Shown: positions 44,201 to 54,814, numbered from the stretch's first letter. The stretch is DNA of 64,000 nt from Psychrobacillus sp. OK032 (GCF_900111345.1 NZ_FOGY01000010.1:1-64000); one strand, 5' to 3'. Numbers and translations are program-made. The notes: generated by a model from the letters alone, not told the origin.

Positions 44201-44803
44201 TCAATCTTTTGTAGCTTTTATAATCCAATAGCCTTTTGCTTTCTCCACAACTTCTACTTGACCAAAAATCTCTTCTAAATAACTAAAAGTAGATGGTGCC
44301 CCTTGTTTCTTTTGAATCACAATCCACAATTCTCCCTTTGAAACCAACTTCTCATAGGACTCTTTGTAAAAACGAAAAATAGTTTCTTTTCCAGCGCGAA
44401 TCGGTGGATTAGTTATAATAGCCGCAAAGTTTGCAGTAGTAACTGCTGACAACCCATCACTTTCATAGATTCGTACATTTTGTATCCCGTTAGCAGCAGC
44501 ATTTTTTTCTGCAAGTTGGATTGCACGTGTGTTTACATCTACTAAATGAACTGTTCTTTCTTCATTTGCTTTTGCAATAGAAAGACCTATCGGTCCATAT
44601 CCGCACCCTACATCTAAAAAGTCTCCTTCATGATCAGGCACTTCAAAAGCATCGATTAATACACGGGAGCCAAAATCTACTTCGCTCTTACTAAATACAC
44701 CAGCATCTGTTTCAAATCGAAAATTATGACCGAGCAATGTAAAATTCCAATGTCGTGGTTTACTTTCCGTTTGAGGTTTTCTAGAATAATAATGATCAGA
44801 CAC
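44201..44803 (-). CDS. ybxB: YbxB-type RNA methyltransferase (RsmC-like)
   Basis: 200 residues from GTG 44803, 7 nt after GGAGGG; the ATG at 44818 overlaps that site. MTS/small-methyltransferase fold: FGSRVLIDAF, SAM motif I FLDVGCGYGPIGL, and the catalytic NPP motif in IITNPPIRAGKE, as in guanine-N2 rRNA methyltransferases. The RNA target is not known from sequence. Located between rplL and rpoB as in B. subtilis. Confidence 0.92.
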   Translation of the reverse strand: MSDHYYSRKPQTESKPRHWNFTLLGHNFRFETDAGVFSKSEVDFGSRVLIDAFEVPDHEGDFLDVGCGYGPIGLSIAKANEERTVHLVDVNTRAIQLAEKNAAANGIQNVRIYESDGLSAVTTANFAAIITNPPIRAGKETIFRFYKESYEKLVSKGELWIVIQKKQGAPSTFSYLEEIFGQVEVVEKAKGYWIIKATKD

Positions 44804-44827
44804 CGAATAACCCTCCATAATACATAC

Positions 44828-44867
44828 GAAGAAAAGCCCGTCGATTACTGACGAGCTTTTTTCTTCG
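44828..44867. terminator. terminator after rplL
   Basis: GAAGAAAAGCCCGTC / GACGAGCTTTTTTCTTC stem with a 7-nt loop and A/T runs on both sides; about 15 nt after the rplL stop and just upstream of the next ribosome site. Confidence 0.75.
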
Positions 44868-44880
44868 GAGTGTACAAAAA

Positions 44881-45243
44881 TTACTTAACTTCTACGCCTG
44901 CGCCAACTTCTTCAAGTTGAGTTTTGAAAGCTTCTGCTTCATCTTTAGAAACGCCTTCTTTAATTGCTTTAGGAGCGTTGTCAACTAATTCTTTAGCTTC
45001 TTTTAATCCAAGACCAGTGATTTCACGAACCACTTTGATTACTTTGATTTTTTGATCTCCAGCAGATGCAAGGATTACGTCAAACTCAGTTTTTTCTTCT
45101 TCAGCAGCAGCTCCGCCACCTGCAGCAACCGCTACTGGAGCAGCAGCTGTTACACCGAATTCTTCTTCAATTGCTTTTACTAAGTCGTTTAATTCAAGAA
45201 CTGTCATTGTTTTGATAGCTTCTAAGATTTGCTCGTTGTTCAT
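44881..45243 (-). CDS. rplL: 50S ribosomal protein L7/L12
   Basis: 120 residues. N-terminal dimer domain [20 protein letters not shown], Ala-rich hinge ([18 protein letters not shown]) and C-terminal factor-binding domain [21 protein letters not shown]. Stalk protein recruiting EF-Tu and EF-G. Confidence 0.98.
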   Translation of the reverse strand: MNNEQILEAIKTMTVLELNDLVKAIEEEFGVTAAAPVAVAAGGGAAAEEEKTEFDVILASAGDQKIKVIKVVREITGLGLKEAKELVDNAPKAIKEGVSKDEAEAFKTQLEEVGAGVEVK

Positions 45244-45313
45244 TATAATTTCCTCCTATGATTGGATAATTTTTTAGGCTATTCGCCGTTTTTTTGTTAA
45301 GCCGCGTAATGAA

Positions 45314-45814
45314 TTATGCGCCTTGTTCTTCTTTTTGTTCTGCAACAGCTTTTGTTGCAAGTGCGAAATTGCGCACTGGAGCTTGAAGTACTGAAAGAAG
45401 CATAGAAAGAAGTCCGTCGCGTGATGGAAGTTCTGCTAGTGCTTTCACATCTTCAGCAGATGCTACAGTTCCCTCGATGATACCAGCTTTGATCTCAAGC
45501 TGTTCGTTCTTTTTAGCAAAATCATTAATGATTTTTGCAGGTGCAATTACGTCTTCGTTAGAAAACGCAACTGCGTTTGGACCAACAAGATGTTCATTAA
45601 TCCCGTCAACTCCAACTACTTCAGCAGCACGGCGTGTAAGTGAGTTTTTATAAACTTTGAATTCCACACCAGCTTCACGAAGTTGTTTACGTAATTCTGT
45701 TACTTGCGCAACATTTAAACCACGGTAATCAACTACTACTACAGAAGCAGCAGCTTTAAACTTTTCTGCAATGTCTTGAACATGCACTTTTTTTGTTTCA
45801 ATTGCTTTGCTCAT
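45314..45814 (-). CDS. rplJ: 50S ribosomal protein L10
   Basis: 166 residues from ATG 45814 (AGGAGG 8 nt upstream); three extra codons upstream are leader. [32 protein letters not shown] and [18 protein letters not shown]. Stalk base that binds L12 dimers and, in the leader, its own mRNA. Confidence 0.98.
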   Translation of the reverse strand: MSKAIETKKVHVQDIAEKFKAAASVVVVDYRGLNVAQVTELRKQLREAGVEFKVYKNSLTRRAAEVVGVDGINEHLVGPNAVAFSNEDVIAPAKIINDFAKKNEQLEIKAGIIEGTVASAEDVKALAELPSRDGLLSMLLSVLQAPVRNFALATKAVAEQKEEQGA

Positions 45815-45856
45815 TTTTGGCACCTCCTATAAGAATTGGCCATTTATACCGACATA

Positions 45857-45978
45857 AGAAAAGCCTCTGATCTACGGATAGACACAGAGGCAGAAAGTCA
45901 TCATCTAATAAGAATCTGAATTTGCTTGTCCTCGGTAGGATATTAAGTGACAAGTCACTCCTACTGTCTTCGGTACAA
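45857..45978 (-). ncRNA. ribosomal protein L10 leader RNA with attenuator
   Basis: On the minus strand ACCGAAGACAGTAGG and CCTACCGAGGACAAG form the conserved arm and kink-turn-like internal loop of the Firmicutes L10 leader. It is followed by a GCCTCTG/CAGAGGC hairpin and TTTTCTT, a terminator (45857-45891). Binding of L10-L12 is thought to lower rplJL expression. About 40 nt of leader remain before rplJ. Confidence 0.88.
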
Positions 45979-46001
45979 ATGTATATTTCACAACAAAAGC
46001 C

Positions 46002-46030
46002 ATCTTAACAGATAAACTCTACGTTGTCAA
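46002..46030 (-). promoter_or_regulatory. promoter of rplJ-rplL
   Basis: Perfect TTGACA, 17 nt, TAAGAT on the minus strand, immediately after the rplA stop, start near 45995, just ahead of the L10 leader. Confidence 0.9.
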
Positions 46031-46033
46031 TTA

Positions 46034-46726
46034 TTATTTAATCGATTGAGCGTCAACTTTTATAGCTGGCCCCATAGTAGTTGTAACATTTACAGATTTC
46101 ATGTAAATACCTTTTGACGCAGCTGGTTTAGCTTTTTGAATTACTTCAAATACTGTCATAAAGTTTTCTACTAATTTATCGTCTTCGAAAGAAACTTTAC
46201 CGATAGGAGCGTGGATAATCCCAGCTTTATCAGCGCGGTATTCAACTTTACCCGCTTTAATTTCTTCGATTGCTTTTGTTACGTCAAATGTAACAGTACC
46301 AGTTTTCGGGTTTGGCATTAAACCTTTTGGTCCAAGAACACGACCGATTTTACCAACTTCACCCATCATGTCAGGAGTAGCTACGATTACATCGAAGTCA
46401 AACCATCCTTGTTGGATTTTAGTGATATATTCTGCGTCACCTACGTAGTCTGCACCAGCAGCTTCAGCTTCTTTAAGCTTCTCACCTTTAGCGAATACTA
46501 ATACGCGTTGTGTTTTACCAGTACCGTTTGGAAGTACAACTGCCCCACGGATTTGTTGATCATTTTTACGAGTGTCAATTCCTAAACGGAAAGCAACTTC
46601 TACTGTCGCATCGAAATTAACTGTGCTCGTTTTTTTTGCAAGCTCGATCGCTTCTTTAGCTGAGTATAACGTGCTGTTATCAACTAATTTAGCTGCTTCT
46701 TGTAACTTTTTACCTTTGTTAGCCAT
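46034..46726 (-). CDS. rplA: 50S ribosomal protein L1
   Basis: 230 residues. [24 protein letters not shown] and [18 protein letters not shown]. Forms the L1 stalk next to the E site. Follows rplK by 130 nt with no clear signal between. Confidence 0.98.
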   Translation of the reverse strand: MANKGKKLQEAAKLVDNSTLYSAKEAIELAKKTSTVNFDATVEVAFRLGIDTRKNDQQIRGAVVLPNGTGKTQRVLVFAKGEKLKEAEAAGADYVGDAEYITKIQQGWFDFDVIVATPDMMGEVGKIGRVLGPKGLMPNPKTGTVTFDVTKAIEEIKAGKVEYRADKAGIIHAPIGKVSFEDDKLVENFMTVFEVIQKAKPAASKGIYMKSVNVTTTMGPAIKVDAQSIK

Positions 46727-46856
46727 TTAAAACGTCCTCCTTGATAGTGGTTTTAGCGGAATTAAACCTCCCACGTGTAAAGGTTGCAGTTATCCTAATG
46801 AACAACTACAACCTCCCAAAAAAACTAATGCGTCATATCAAAATGCACGCTAAGTA

Positions 46857-47282
46857 TTAGTCTTCGATCGTAATACCCATGCTGCGTGCAGTACCTTCTA
46901 CCATCAATATAGCTGCTTCAACAGATGCTGCATTTAAATCTGGCATTTTTTGTTCAGCGATTTCGCGAACTTTTTCACGTTTCACTGTCGCCACTTTTAC
47001 GCGGTTCGGTTCACCTGATCCAGTTTGAATACCTGCTGCTACTTTAAGTAACACTGCTGCCGGCGGAGTTTTTGTAATGAAAGTAAATGAACGATCTTCA
47101 AATACAGAAATTTCAACCGGAATGATTAGACCTGCTTGATCTGCAGTACGTGCGTTGAACTCCTTACAGAATCCCATGATGTTAACACCTGCTTGACCCA
47201 ATGCTGGACCAACCGGCGGCGCTGGATTTGCTTTACCAGCAGGAATTTGTAATTTAACAACTTTAATCACTTTTTTAGCCAC
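46857..47282 (-). CDS. rplK: 50S ribosomal protein L11
   Basis: 141 residues from GTG 47282 (AAGGAGGTGTG upstream); the open frame extends 17 codons into the leader. [28 protein letters not shown] is diagnostic. Base of the GTPase centre; needed for RelA activation. A TATAAT lies at 47368-47373 without a good -35, so a separate promoter is possible but unproven. Confidence 0.98.
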   Translation of the reverse strand: MAKKVIKVVKLQIPAGKANPAPPVGPALGQAGVNIMGFCKEFNARTADQAGLIIPVEISVFEDRSFTFITKTPPAAVLLKVAAGIQTGSGEPNRVKVATVKREKVREIAEQKMPDLNAASVEAAILMVEGTARSMGITIED

Positions 47283-47454
47283 GAGACACACCTCCTTAAG
47301 TCCGTGATGTGGTAATTGGGTTGCCCCTCCCACTCAAATATCTGTCTCTCAGCTCTGCGCTGATAACATTATAAAAATTAATACAGACCTATTTTCAGTC
47401 TGACCTTTGAAATGATACCATTTATTTGTTACTTCTGCAAGTATCTATACAAAA

Positions 47455-47988
47455 TTAAATTTTAATCACTTGATCAAAATCTAATTCCATGTTTGTTTCT
47501 CGACCAAACATGTCTACTGAAACTGTTACTTTTGCTTTTTCTAAATCGATTGTTTCTACTTTCCCTTGGAAGTGAGCAAACGGTCCTTCTAGAACTTCTA
47601 CCATTTCTCCTATTGAGAAATCAACTTCTACTTTACGATCATCAGTACCCATTTGTTTCAACATAGATTGCACTTCTTCCGGAGCTAAAGGAGTCGGTTT
47701 TGTCCCTCCCCCTGAAGAACCAAGGAACCCTGTTACTCCAGGTGTATTTCGAACAACATACCAAGCATCGTCAGTCATAATTAGTTCTACAAATACGTAT
47801 CCCGGGAAAGTTTTTCTTAAAACGACACGTTTTTTTCCATCTTTAAAATCAGTTTCTTCCTGCTCAGGGATATACACACGGAAGATTTTATCTGACATTC
47901 CCATCGTTTCTACACGCTTTTCTAAATTTGCTTTTACTTTATTTTCATACCCAGAGTAAGTATGAACAACATACCAATTTTTTTCCAT
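47455..47988 (-). CDS. nusG: transcription factor NusG
   Basis: 177 residues. NGN domain (KNWYVVHTYSGYENKVKANL, FPGYVFVELIM) and a C-terminal KOW domain (VEVLEGPFAHFQGKVETID). Affects pausing, termination and transcription-translation coupling. Downstream of secE across a terminator-like hairpin. Confidence 0.98.
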   Translation of the reverse strand: MEKNWYVVHTYSGYENKVKANLEKRVETMGMSDKIFRVYIPEQEETDFKDGKKRVVLRKTFPGYVFVELIMTDDAWYVVRNTPGVTGFLGSSGGGTKPTPLAPEEVQSMLKQMGTDDRKVEVDFSIGEMVEVLEGPFAHFQGKVETIDLEKAKVTVSVDMFGRETNMELDFDQVIKI

Positions 47989-48034
47989 AATATTTAGGAC
48001 CTAGTGTCCTTCCCTCCTTTTCTTTAGACAAATG

Positions 48035-48066
48035 AAAAAACCCGTTCGTTTTCTAAGACGGGCTAT
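48035..48066 (-). terminator. terminator-like hairpin between secE and nusG
   Basis: CCCGT / ACGGG stem with a 12-nt loop followed by TTTTTTC on the minus strand. Short stem, so likely a partial terminator that sets the secE:nusG ratio. Confidence 0.6.
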
Positions 48067-48090
48067 TTTCAAATATTTACATGCTACTCT

Positions 48091-48276
48091 TTATAATTCT
48101 AGATACCAACGGAAAAGTTCTGAAATCCCTAAGTCTACTATAGCAAAAAACACAGCCATTAATACAACCGTAGCAAGAACAACTATTGTATAGCGTGTTA
48201 GTTCTTTGCGTTTTGGCCAACTCACTTTTCTCATTTCAGACATTACATTTTTAAAAAATCCACCTACATTAGCCAT
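48091..48276 (-). CDS. secE: SecE, translocase subunit
   Basis: 61 residues, short Gram-positive form with a single helix (YTIVVLATVVLMAVFFAIVD) after the conserved amphipathic part FKNVMSEMRKVSWPKRKEL. Clamps SecY. Between rpmG and nusG. Confidence 0.97.
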   Translation of the reverse strand: MANVGGFFKNVMSEMRKVSWPKRKELTRYTIVVLATVVLMAVFFAIVDLGISELFRWYLEL

Positions 48277-48319
48277 TCTAGCTAAACCTCCACATGGAAA
48301 ATCTATCTTACTTTCAAAC

Positions 48320-48469
48320 TTATAGCGTTTGTTTATGAAGTGTATGTGCTTTACAATGCGTACAGTGTTTTTTTCGCTCTATACGTATTGAAGCACTCTC
48401 TTTCGACGCCGGAACTGTATAATTCCGATGACCACATTGCACACAGCTTAAGACAATTTTCTTTGTCAA
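48320..48469 (-). CDS. rpmG: 50S ribosomal protein L33
   Basis: 49 residues, read directly: TKKIVLSCVQCGHRNYTVP ... KKHCTHCKAHTLHKQTL. Two CxxC pairs mark the zinc-binding form. The start is TTG 48469, 6 nt after AAAAGGTGA. Corresponds to rpmGB, between sigH and secE. Confidence 0.93.
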   Translation of the reverse strand: MTKKIVLSCVQCGHRNYTVPASKESASIRIERKKHCTHCKAHTLHKQTL

Positions 48470-48503
48470 TTTATCACCTTTTTACGCGTATAATTCTTTT
48501 TCA

Positions 48504-48532
48504 AGATTATCATTTTACAGAAACAGTGTCAA
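48504..48532 (-). promoter_or_regulatory. promoter of rpmG-secE-nusG
   Basis: Perfect TTGACA, 17 nt, TAATCT on the minus strand, in the sigH-rpmG gap. Confidence 0.75.
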
Positions 48533-48546
48533 CCAAACATAAGTAT

Positions 48547-49191
48547 TTATACATAATTACTGTCAATCTCCATGTAACGTTCTAGCTTTCTCTTGACGCG
48601 TTGCAAGGCATTATCAATTGACTTTACATGCCGGTTTAACTCTTCCGAAATTTCTTGGTAAGACTGTCCATCCAAATATAGAGCGAGCACTTGTTGCTCT
48701 AACTCACTTAATATCTCCGCCATCTTTCCTTCCATGTAATCATAATCTTCTCGATTAATAATTAACTCCTCTGGATCATCTACGACCGAGCCAGCAATCA
48801 TATCCATTAGCGTTCGATCTGATTCTTCATCATAAATAGGCTTGTCCAATGAGACATAAGAATTAAGCGGAATATGTTTTTGACGAGTAGCGGTTTTAAT
48901 CGCAGTAATAATTTGTCTAGTTATACATAACTCTGCAAACGCCCTAAAAGAAGCTAGCTTTTCTTCTTTAAAATCACGTATTGCTTTATATAAGCCAATC
49001 ATTCCTTCTTGGAGAATATCTTCTTTATCGGCACCAATTAAAAAATAAGATCTCCCTTTCATTCGAACGAACGAACGATACTTCGTTATTAAAAAATCTA
49101 GCGCTTCGGTGTTTCCTTGATGAACTAGCTCTACAAGTTCCTCATCTAGTAAACTATCCAATTGTTGTAGATTCTGTTCTGCCTTTTCCAA
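48547..49191 (-). CDS. sigH: RNA polymerase sigma-H factor (SigH/Spo0H)
   Basis: 214 residues from a TTG at 49191 after GAGGTGA. The frame reaches a GTG at 49227, but that codon sits on the predicted transcription start (promoter 49229-49258), so the later start is preferred. Region 2 KYRSFVRMKGRSYFLIGADKEDILQEG and region 4 QSYQEISEELNRHVKSIDNALQRVKRKLE match B. subtilis SigH, which drives entry into sporulation and other early stationary genes. Confidence 0.92.
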   Translation of the reverse strand: MEKAEQNLQQLDSLLDEELVELVHQGNTEALDFLITKYRSFVRMKGRSYFLIGADKEDILQEGMIGLYKAIRDFKEEKLASFRAFAELCITRQIITAIKTATRQKHIPLNSYVSLDKPIYDEESDRTLMDMIAGSVVDDPEELIINREDYDYMEGKMAEILSELEQQVLALYLDGQSYQEISEELNRHVKSIDNALQRVKRKLERYMEIDSNYV

Positions 49192-49228
49192 TGAAGTCAC
49201 CTCAGCCAAATTACTAATAGTTACCACA

Positions 49229-49258
49229 AGTATACAGGATGAAATTTTATAGCGTCAA
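49229..49258 (-). promoter_or_regulatory. promoter of sigH
   Basis: TTGACG, 18 nt, TATACT on the minus strand, start near 49222, directly after the yacP stop. Confidence 0.7.
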
Positions 49259-49262
49259 TGAA

Positions 49263-49772
49263 TCATTTCATTCCTCTTCGCCATTTTTCGAAAATTTCTG
49301 CAACTTCTTCTGTTAAGGGAATAGTAGAAGTCGGTTTATTTCCTTGTATATGCTTCATTTTTTTCGTAATTTTCGAAGAAATTGCCATCATTTCAATTTC
49401 AAATTCCCTTGCCGATTTTCTTAGTGCTCCTTGTCCAAATATCACTCTCTGTTCTGTCATGTCAGAAGTGGCTACGTAAATTTGTACCCTTCTGCCACTT
49501 AGTTCTAAAGTGAGTTTTTCTATACGCTCATCTGCTGTTTCATTTTTCCTCGTATAAATTATTTCCACGTCGTATTCTTTCTTTTTGTGTTCAATACCCG
49601 GCACTAGATGTGCATCAAAAACAACAATCACTCGAATACCAGTAAACGCCTTATATTCTGCCATTAGCTCGATCAATCGGTCTCTAGCGTCTAGTAATTT
49701 ATCATTTTTTAATTTCCTTAGCTCGCTCCATGCGCCGATGATATTATAACCATCGACAAGTAGAATTTGCAT
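49263..49772 (-). CDS. rae1: Rae1/YacP, ribosome-dependent endoribonuclease (NYN domain)
   Basis: 169 residues. PIN-like NYN fold: LLVDGYNIIGAW with the metal-binding Asp, VVFDAH, and VATSDMTEQRVIFGQGA. In B. subtilis Rae1 cuts mRNA in the ribosomal A site. 4 nt after rlmB; conserved order cysS-mrnC-rlmB-yacP. Confidence 0.92.
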   Translation of the reverse strand: MQILLVDGYNIIGAWSELRKLKNDKLLDARDRLIELMAEYKAFTGIRVIVVFDAHLVPGIEHKKKEYDVEIIYTRKNETADERIEKLTLELSGRRVQIYVATSDMTEQRVIFGQGALRKSAREFEIEMMAISSKITKKMKHIQGNKPTSTIPLTEEVAEIFEKWRRGMK

Positions 49773-49776
49773 GCTT

Positions 49777-50538
49777 TTATCCTTGAAGCGGATTTCGGAC
49801 GCGTAACACTTCGTATAAAAGTATAGACGCAGCTACTGACGCATTCAAGCTAGTTACATGACCGACCATTGGCAAATGATAAAGAAAATCGCATTTTTCT
49901 TTCAACAAACGACTCATCCCTTTACCTTCGCTACCGATAATAAGTGCAAGAGGGATTGTGGCATCCATATTACGATAGTCTGTTGATTTTTGAGCATCTG
50001 TTCCAGCAATCCACACACCACGTTCTTTCAACTCATCTACCGTTTGAGATAGATTCCCTGCGCGGTATACCGGGATATGTTCAATTGCCCCTGTAGATGC
50101 TTTTGCAACGACTGCCGTAAGTCCAACAGCGCGTCTTTTCGGAATGATAATACCGTGGGCACCTACCGCATCAGCTGTTCGCATAATCGAACCAAGATTA
50201 TGTGGATCCTCTATTTCATCTAATATGATAAAAAGTGGATCCTCTTGTTTACTTGTTGCTAATGCAAACAAATCGTCTAATTCCGCATATCGGTAAGCTG
50301 CAACAGAAGCGACAATCCCTTGGTGATTCGCATCAGTTAAACCGTCCAATTTCTTTTTCGGTACAAATTGAACAATGATTCCAGCCTCTTTTGCTAATTG
50401 CATGATTTCAGAAACCCCACTTTTTTGGATTCCTTCTGCAAGCCAGACCTTGTTCATATCTCTACCCGAGCGCAATGCTTCCACTACAGGATTTTTTCCT
50501 GCAATAATTTCTCCCGTTTGCTCTGTTTGCTCCGTCAT
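49777..50538 (-). CDS. rlmB: 23S rRNA 2'-O-methyltransferase (RlmB, SpoU family)
   Basis: 253 residues. N-terminal RNA-binding part (IIAGKNPVVEALRSGR) and the SPOUT knot with LDEIEDPHNLGSIMRTADAVG, IIGSEGKGMSRLL and PMVGHVTSLNASVAASILLYE. Expected to methylate a Gm site of 23S rRNA; Firmicutes members were long called YacO. Abuts mrnC. Confidence 0.95.
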   Translation of the reverse strand: MTEQTEQTGEIIAGKNPVVEALRSGRDMNKVWLAEGIQKSGVSEIMQLAKEAGIIVQFVPKKKLDGLTDANHQGIVASVAAYRYAELDDLFALATSKQEDPLFIILDEIEDPHNLGSIMRTADAVGAHGIIIPKRRAVGLTAVVAKASTGAIEHIPVYRAGNLSQTVDELKERGVWIAGTDAQKSTDYRNMDATIPLALIIGSEGKGMSRLLKEKCDFLYHLPMVGHVTSLNASVAASILLYEVLRVRNPLQG

Positions 50539-50958
50539 TTACTTTTTCTCCCCTTTTTGTCCATCTATAAAATCAATGGAAAATTGTAGTACTTCTTGTA
50601 GACGCTCTTCTTGCTCACTTAAGTATAGGCTACCTACAACTGCTTCAAACGCCGAACTATAATGATATGTTTGGACATCTGTATTTTTGGGAATTGTACC
50701 AGACTTCGCATTACGACCTCTTCGAAGTACAGCTTCCTCTTCTTCTGTTAGAAACCCGGTATTTAGCATTTCTCGCACAATTGTTGCTTGTGCTTTAGCG
50801 GATACATAATTTGTCGCTTCTTTATGCAAAGTATTAGGCTTCACACGCCCAGAATAGATGAGATGCTTTCGAACTACTTGTTCGAATACAGCATCTCCCA
50901 TATACGCTAAGGCTAAAGCATTAAGTTGTTTCACATCGGATAATTTAAAGTTTTCCAC
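50539..50958 (-). CDS. mrnC: Mini-ribonuclease III
   Basis: 139 residues. RNase III catalytic domain without a dsRNA-binding domain: [16 protein letters not shown] with the acidic residues, NYVSAKAQA, and [14 protein letters not shown] with the second acidic site. Matures 23S rRNA in Bacillus. 4 nt after cysS. Confidence 0.95.
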   Translation of the reverse strand: MENFKLSDVKQLNALALAYMGDAVFEQVVRKHLIYSGRVKPNTLHKEATNYVSAKAQATIVREMLNTGFLTEEEEAVLRRGRNAKSGTIPKNTDVQTYHYSSAFEAVVGSLYLSEQEERLQEVLQFSIDFIDGQKGEKK

Positions 50959-50962
50959 AAGT

Positions 50963-52363
50963 TTATCCTCGTTTCCATCGGATACCTTGCGCAGTATCTT
51001 CCAAAATTATATTCATCTCTTTTAATTGATCTCTTATTTCATCTGCTCGAGCGAAATTACGATCTTTTCTCGCTTCGTTACGTTCTTCAATTAATGCATC
51101 AATTTCTTCATCCAGCACTTCATTTTCTTGTTGCAGTGTTAAACCTAATACTGCAGTTAATTTATCAAAAACGACTATGAACTGTTTCAACACTTTTTCG
51201 GCTGTTTGTTTTTCTAACAAATACGTATTAGCAAGCTTAGATAATTCAAAGATTGCCGCAATACCATTCGCAGTATTAAAATCATCATCCATTGCTGTTT
51301 CAAATTGTGTTTGTACTTCTGCGATCTTATGCAACCAAATATCGTGATGATCCCCTAAATCAGCCGTGACATTCAACCGGTGCAACACGTTTGCATATGC
51401 CGTACGGATACGATCAAGACCAGCTTCTGCTTGCTCTACTAGTTCGACTGAATAGTTGATCGGATGGCGGTAATGTACACTTAGCATGAATAGACGCAAT
51501 ACTTGTGGGTCAATTTGCTGACGAATGTCATTCACTAATACAAAGTTGCCAAGCGATTTAGACATTTTTTCGTTATCAATATTAATATATCCATTATGCA
51601 TCCAATATCGCGCAAATGTTTTACCTGTTCTAGCTTCCGATTGAGCAATTTCATTCTCATGGTGAGGGAAAGTTAAATCTTGCCCCCCCGCGTGAATGTC
51701 AATCGTATCTCCTAGTATTTCTCGCGCCATAACGGAACATTCGATATGCCAGCCAGGACGCCCCTGCCCCCAAGGACTTTCCCAGAAAATTTCGCCGGGT
51801 TTCGCCGCTTTCCATAGAGCAAAGTCTAATGCGTCTTCTTTCTTTTCTCCAGTTTCAATACGTGCCCCAACTTTTAAATCATCTACCGATTGATGGGATA
51901 GTTTACCATAACCATCAAACTTTCTTGTGCGGTAATACACATCGCCTTGTGATTCGTATGCATAGCCTTTTTCTTCTAATACTTGAATAAAATCTATAAT
52001 TTCGTCCATATGATCTGTCACACGAGGATGTGAATCGGCTCTACTGCAACCAAGTGCTTCGACATCAGCAAAATACGCTTTAATAAAACGAGCAGTTAAC
52101 TCTGAGACGTCTTCTCCTAGCTCATTTGCCGCTTTAATAATTTTGTCATCTACATCTGTAAAGTTCGATACAAACATCACATCGTATCCTCGGTATTGCA
52201 AATACTTTCTAACTGTATCGTACACAATAACAGGACGAGCATTTCCAATATGAATGTAATTGTAGACAGTTGGACCACAAACGTACATTTTTACTTTTCC
52301 TTCTTCCATCGGCACAAATGGTTCTTTTTCACGCTTTAATGTATTAAAAATTTGAATTGTCAT
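50963..52363 (-). CDS. cysS: cysteinyl-tRNA synthetase
   Basis: 466 residues. Class I: zinc Cys and HIGH variant [16 protein letters not shown], further zinc ligands at HIECS and [12 protein letters not shown], and KMSKS in [10 protein letters not shown]. Charges tRNA-Cys. Overlaps the cysE end by 4 nt; both under the Cys T-box. Confidence 0.98.
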   Translation of the reverse strand: MTIQIFNTLKREKEPFVPMEEGKVKMYVCGPTVYNYIHIGNARPVIVYDTVRKYLQYRGYDVMFVSNFTDVDDKIIKAANELGEDVSELTARFIKAYFADVEALGCSRADSHPRVTDHMDEIIDFIQVLEEKGYAYESQGDVYYRTRKFDGYGKLSHQSVDDLKVGARIETGEKKEDALDFALWKAAKPGEIFWESPWGQGRPGWHIECSVMAREILGDTIDIHAGGQDLTFPHHENEIAQSEARTGKTFARYWMHNGYINIDNEKMSKSLGNFVLVNDIRQQIDPQVLRLFMLSVHYRHPINYSVELVEQAEAGLDRIRTAYANVLHRLNVTADLGDHHDIWLHKIAEVQTQFETAMDDDFNTANGIAAIFELSKLANTYLLEKQTAEKVLKQFIVVFDKLTAVLGLTLQQENEVLDEEIDALIEERNEARKDRNFARADEIRDQLKEMNIILEDTAQGIRWKRG

Positions 52364-53016
52364 AATAAATGTTTCTCCCTTTCATTTGCGAGTCGCCTAA
52401 CTTCCTCTTGAAGTGCAGCAATTTCATCTTCCATCTTCTTGCATCGATCAGCGAATGGATCCGGTAAATCTTGATGATCTAAGTTTCGTTTCACTTTCAC
52501 TCCATCTTGAATAACGACAACCCCAGGTATACCAACAACTGTAGAGTTCATCGGCACGTCTTTTAGTACAACCGACCCCGCACCTACTTTACTATTTTCC
52601 CCAATTGTTATGGATCCTAATACTTTTGCTCCTGTTGCAATAAGTACATTATCCGCAAGTGTAGGATGTCTCTTCCCTTTTTCTTTTCCCGTTCCACCTA
52701 ATGTAACCCCTTGATAAATTGTGCAATCATTCCCAATTTCACAAGTCTCTCCAATGACAACACCTGAGCCGTGGTCTATGAAAAAGCGTCTACCGATTGT
52801 TGCTCCAGGATGAATCTCGATACCAGTGAAAAAGCGACTTATTTGAGAGATTGCTCGTGCAAGGAAAAAAAAGTGCTTTTTATATAAAGCATGCGCTATT
52901 CGATGACTCCAAATCGCGTGTAATCCTGCGTATGTTAAAATTACTTCCAGTTTGCTTGTCGCTGCGGGATCTTGTTCAAAAACAACAGCTATATCTTCTT
53001 TCATACGTTTCAACAT
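52360..53016 (-). CDS. cysE: serine O-acetyltransferase
   Basis: 218 residues from ATG 53016 (GGGAGGAAACGAG upstream); the open frame runs 61 codons further, through the T-box RNA. Left-handed beta-helix hexapeptide repeats ([44 protein letters not shown]). Makes O-acetylserine from serine and acetyl-CoA, the first step of cysteine synthesis. C-terminal coiled segment ([22 protein letters not shown]). Confidence 0.97.
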   Translation of the reverse strand: MLKRMKEDIAVVFEQDPAATSKLEVILTYAGLHAIWSHRIAHALYKKHFFFLARAISQISRFFTGIEIHPGATIGRRFFIDHGSGVVIGETCEIGNDCTIYQGVTLGGTGKEKGKRHPTLADNVLIATGAKVLGSITIGENSKVGAGSVVLKDVPMNSTVVGIPGVVVIQDGVKVKRNLDHQDLPDPFADRCKKMEDEIAALQEEVRRLANEREKHLL

Positions 53017-53044
53017 CTCGTTTCCTCCCTCTTTTTTGGCAAAT

Positions 53045-53330
53045 AAAAAACGTCCCTGCCTATAATATATAGACAGAGACGCAAATAAGCGCGGTTCCAC
53101 TCTGATTGGAAAAACATCTATCTCTTTCCCACTCGACATCTTTAACGCAGATGATACGTCCAGCCTACTATATGTTCGGCATGGCGCTCTGAGGTGCATT
53201 TCGGTAACTCACTCGTTCAGACCATTTTCAGCCGGTGATGGTCCTCTCTAAAGAACATGCGTTACTTACTTCTCCTCTTCTTCGCTTTCTATTTTTTCCG
53301 TTCTCGCATTTGTATCCTCATTTTCACACC
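53045..53330 (-). promoter_or_regulatory. Cys T-box riboswitch controlling cysE-cysS
   Basis: On the minus strand: a stem I region with AGAGAGGACCATCACCGG, a specifier UGC (Cys) in GAAAUGCACC at 53198-53196, the T-box GAGTGGAACCGCG (53102-53090), and a 14-bp terminator (53078-53051 arms) with six U. Uncharged tRNA-Cys should favour read-through. A -35-like TTGACT lies at 53348-53343 at the gltX stop, with no clear -10. Confidence 0.93.
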
Positions 53331-53350
53331 TTAGAAGCGGAAAGTCAATC

Positions 53351-54814
53351 TTATTGTTTTGCGTATTTAGCAACTCGTTCGATTACTTTTTCTTTTCCGA
53401 TTAAGCTGATGGCATCTGCTAATTCAGGGCCATGTGTTTGACCAGTCGTTACTACACGAATCGGCATAAATAAATTTTTACCTTTATGTCCTGTTTCTTT
53501 TTGTACTGCTTTGATCCCGGCTTTAATCTCTGTTGCACTAAAAGTTTCTAAGTTCTCTAATTGCACTTTAAATGCAGCCATTACTTCTGGTACTTGCTCT
53601 CCCGCTAACACTTCTGTTGCTTCTTCATTATATGCAAGTTCATCGTTAAAGAATAATGATGATATTTCTACGATTTCTGCTCCATAACTCATTTGGTCAT
53701 GGTAAAGTGCGATTAAGTTATTTGCCCACACACGTTGTTCTTCTGACAATTCAACCGGAAGAAGCTCCGCTATTTGTAAGTGTGGTAGTGCAAGTTCAAT
53801 TACTTTTTCTAATGGCAACCGCTTGATGTATTGATTGTTCATCCATGTTAGTTTTTGTTTATCAAACATAGATGGAGATTTAGATAGGCGGTTTACATCA
53901 AATATTTTAATAAGCTCTTCTTTGGAGAAGATTTCTTCTTCCCCTTCTGGAGACCAGCCTAATAATGCAAAGAAGTTAAACATTGCTTCTGGCAAGTAAC
54001 CAAGATCTTTATATTGTGTAACGAATTGAATAATCGATTCGTCACGTTTTGAAAGTTTTTTACGGTTTTCATTAATGATTAATGTCATATGACCGTACTT
54101 TGGATATTCCCATCCAAATGCATCGAATACCATCAATTGTTTTGGTGTATTAGATAGATGCTCTTCCCCGCGGAACACATGGGAAATTTTCATAAAATGA
54201 TCGTCTAATACGACAGCGTAGTTATACGTTGGGATACCATTGGCTTTAACAAGAACCCAATCACCAACGTCTTTTGACTCAAAAGTCACCGATCCACGCA
54301 CTAAATCCTCAAATGTATAGGTCACATTTTCGGGAACAAGCATACGAATGGTGTGTGGAAGTCCAGCTGCTTCTTTTGCTTGTACTTCTTCTGCTGATAA
54401 ATGACGGCATTTACCATTGTACATAGGAGCTGCAATACCTTTTTCTTTTTGGATTTCACGTTCTGCTTCTAATTCCTCTGAAGAACAGAAACATTTATAG
54501 GCATGTCCTTTTTCTAACATTTCTTTTGCATGCGAAGTATAGATATCTAGACGCTCCATTTGGCGATATGGTGCATAAGGCCCTCCAATATCAACAGACT
54601 CATCGTAATCGATACCTAACCACTTTAAATTTTCAAGCTGCGATAATTCGCCGCCTTCAATATTACGTTCAATATCTGTATCTTCAATACGAACGATAAA
54701 CTTCCCGTTATGATGACGTGCATATAAATAGTTGAATAATGCTGTACGTGCCCCTCCAATATGCAAATGTCCAGTTGGACTTGGTGCGTAGCGTACGCGA
54801 ACTTCTTGTGTCAT
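53351..54814 (-). CDS. gltX: glutamyl-tRNA synthetase
   Basis: 487 residues. HIGH in [25 protein letters not shown] as KLSKRDESI. In Bacillus the enzyme also charges tRNA-Gln, later fixed by GatCAB. Follows ispF by 69 nt. AGGAGG precedes ATG 54814. Confidence 0.98.
   Translation of the reverse strand: MTQEVRVRYAPSPTGHLHIGGARTALFNYLYARHHNGKFIVRIEDTDIERNIEGGELSQLENLKWLGIDYDESVDIGGPYAPYRQMERLDIYTSHAKEMLEKGHAYKCFCSSEELEAEREIQKEKGIAAPMYNGKCRHLSAEEVQAKEAAGLPHTIRMLVPENVTYTFEDLVRGSVTFESKDVGDWVLVKANGIPTYNYAVVLDDHFMKISHVFRGEEHLSNTPKQLMVFDAFGWEYPKYGHMTLIINENRKKLSKRDESIIQFVTQYKDLGYLPEAMFNFFALLGWSPEGEEEIFSKEELIKIFDVNRLSKSPSMFDKQKLTWMNNQYIKRLPLEKVIELALPHLQIAELLPVELSEEQRVWANNLIALYHDQMSYGAEIVEISSLFFNDELAYNEEATEVLAGEQVPEVMAAFKVQLENLETFSATEIKAGIKAVQKETGHKGKNLFMPIRVVTTGQTHGPELADAISLIGKEKVIERVAKYAKQ

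Noticed and set aside
47334-47454. TATAAT upstream of rplK
   Set aside because: No acceptable -35 at 16-18 nt, so it is only mentioned in the rplK entry.
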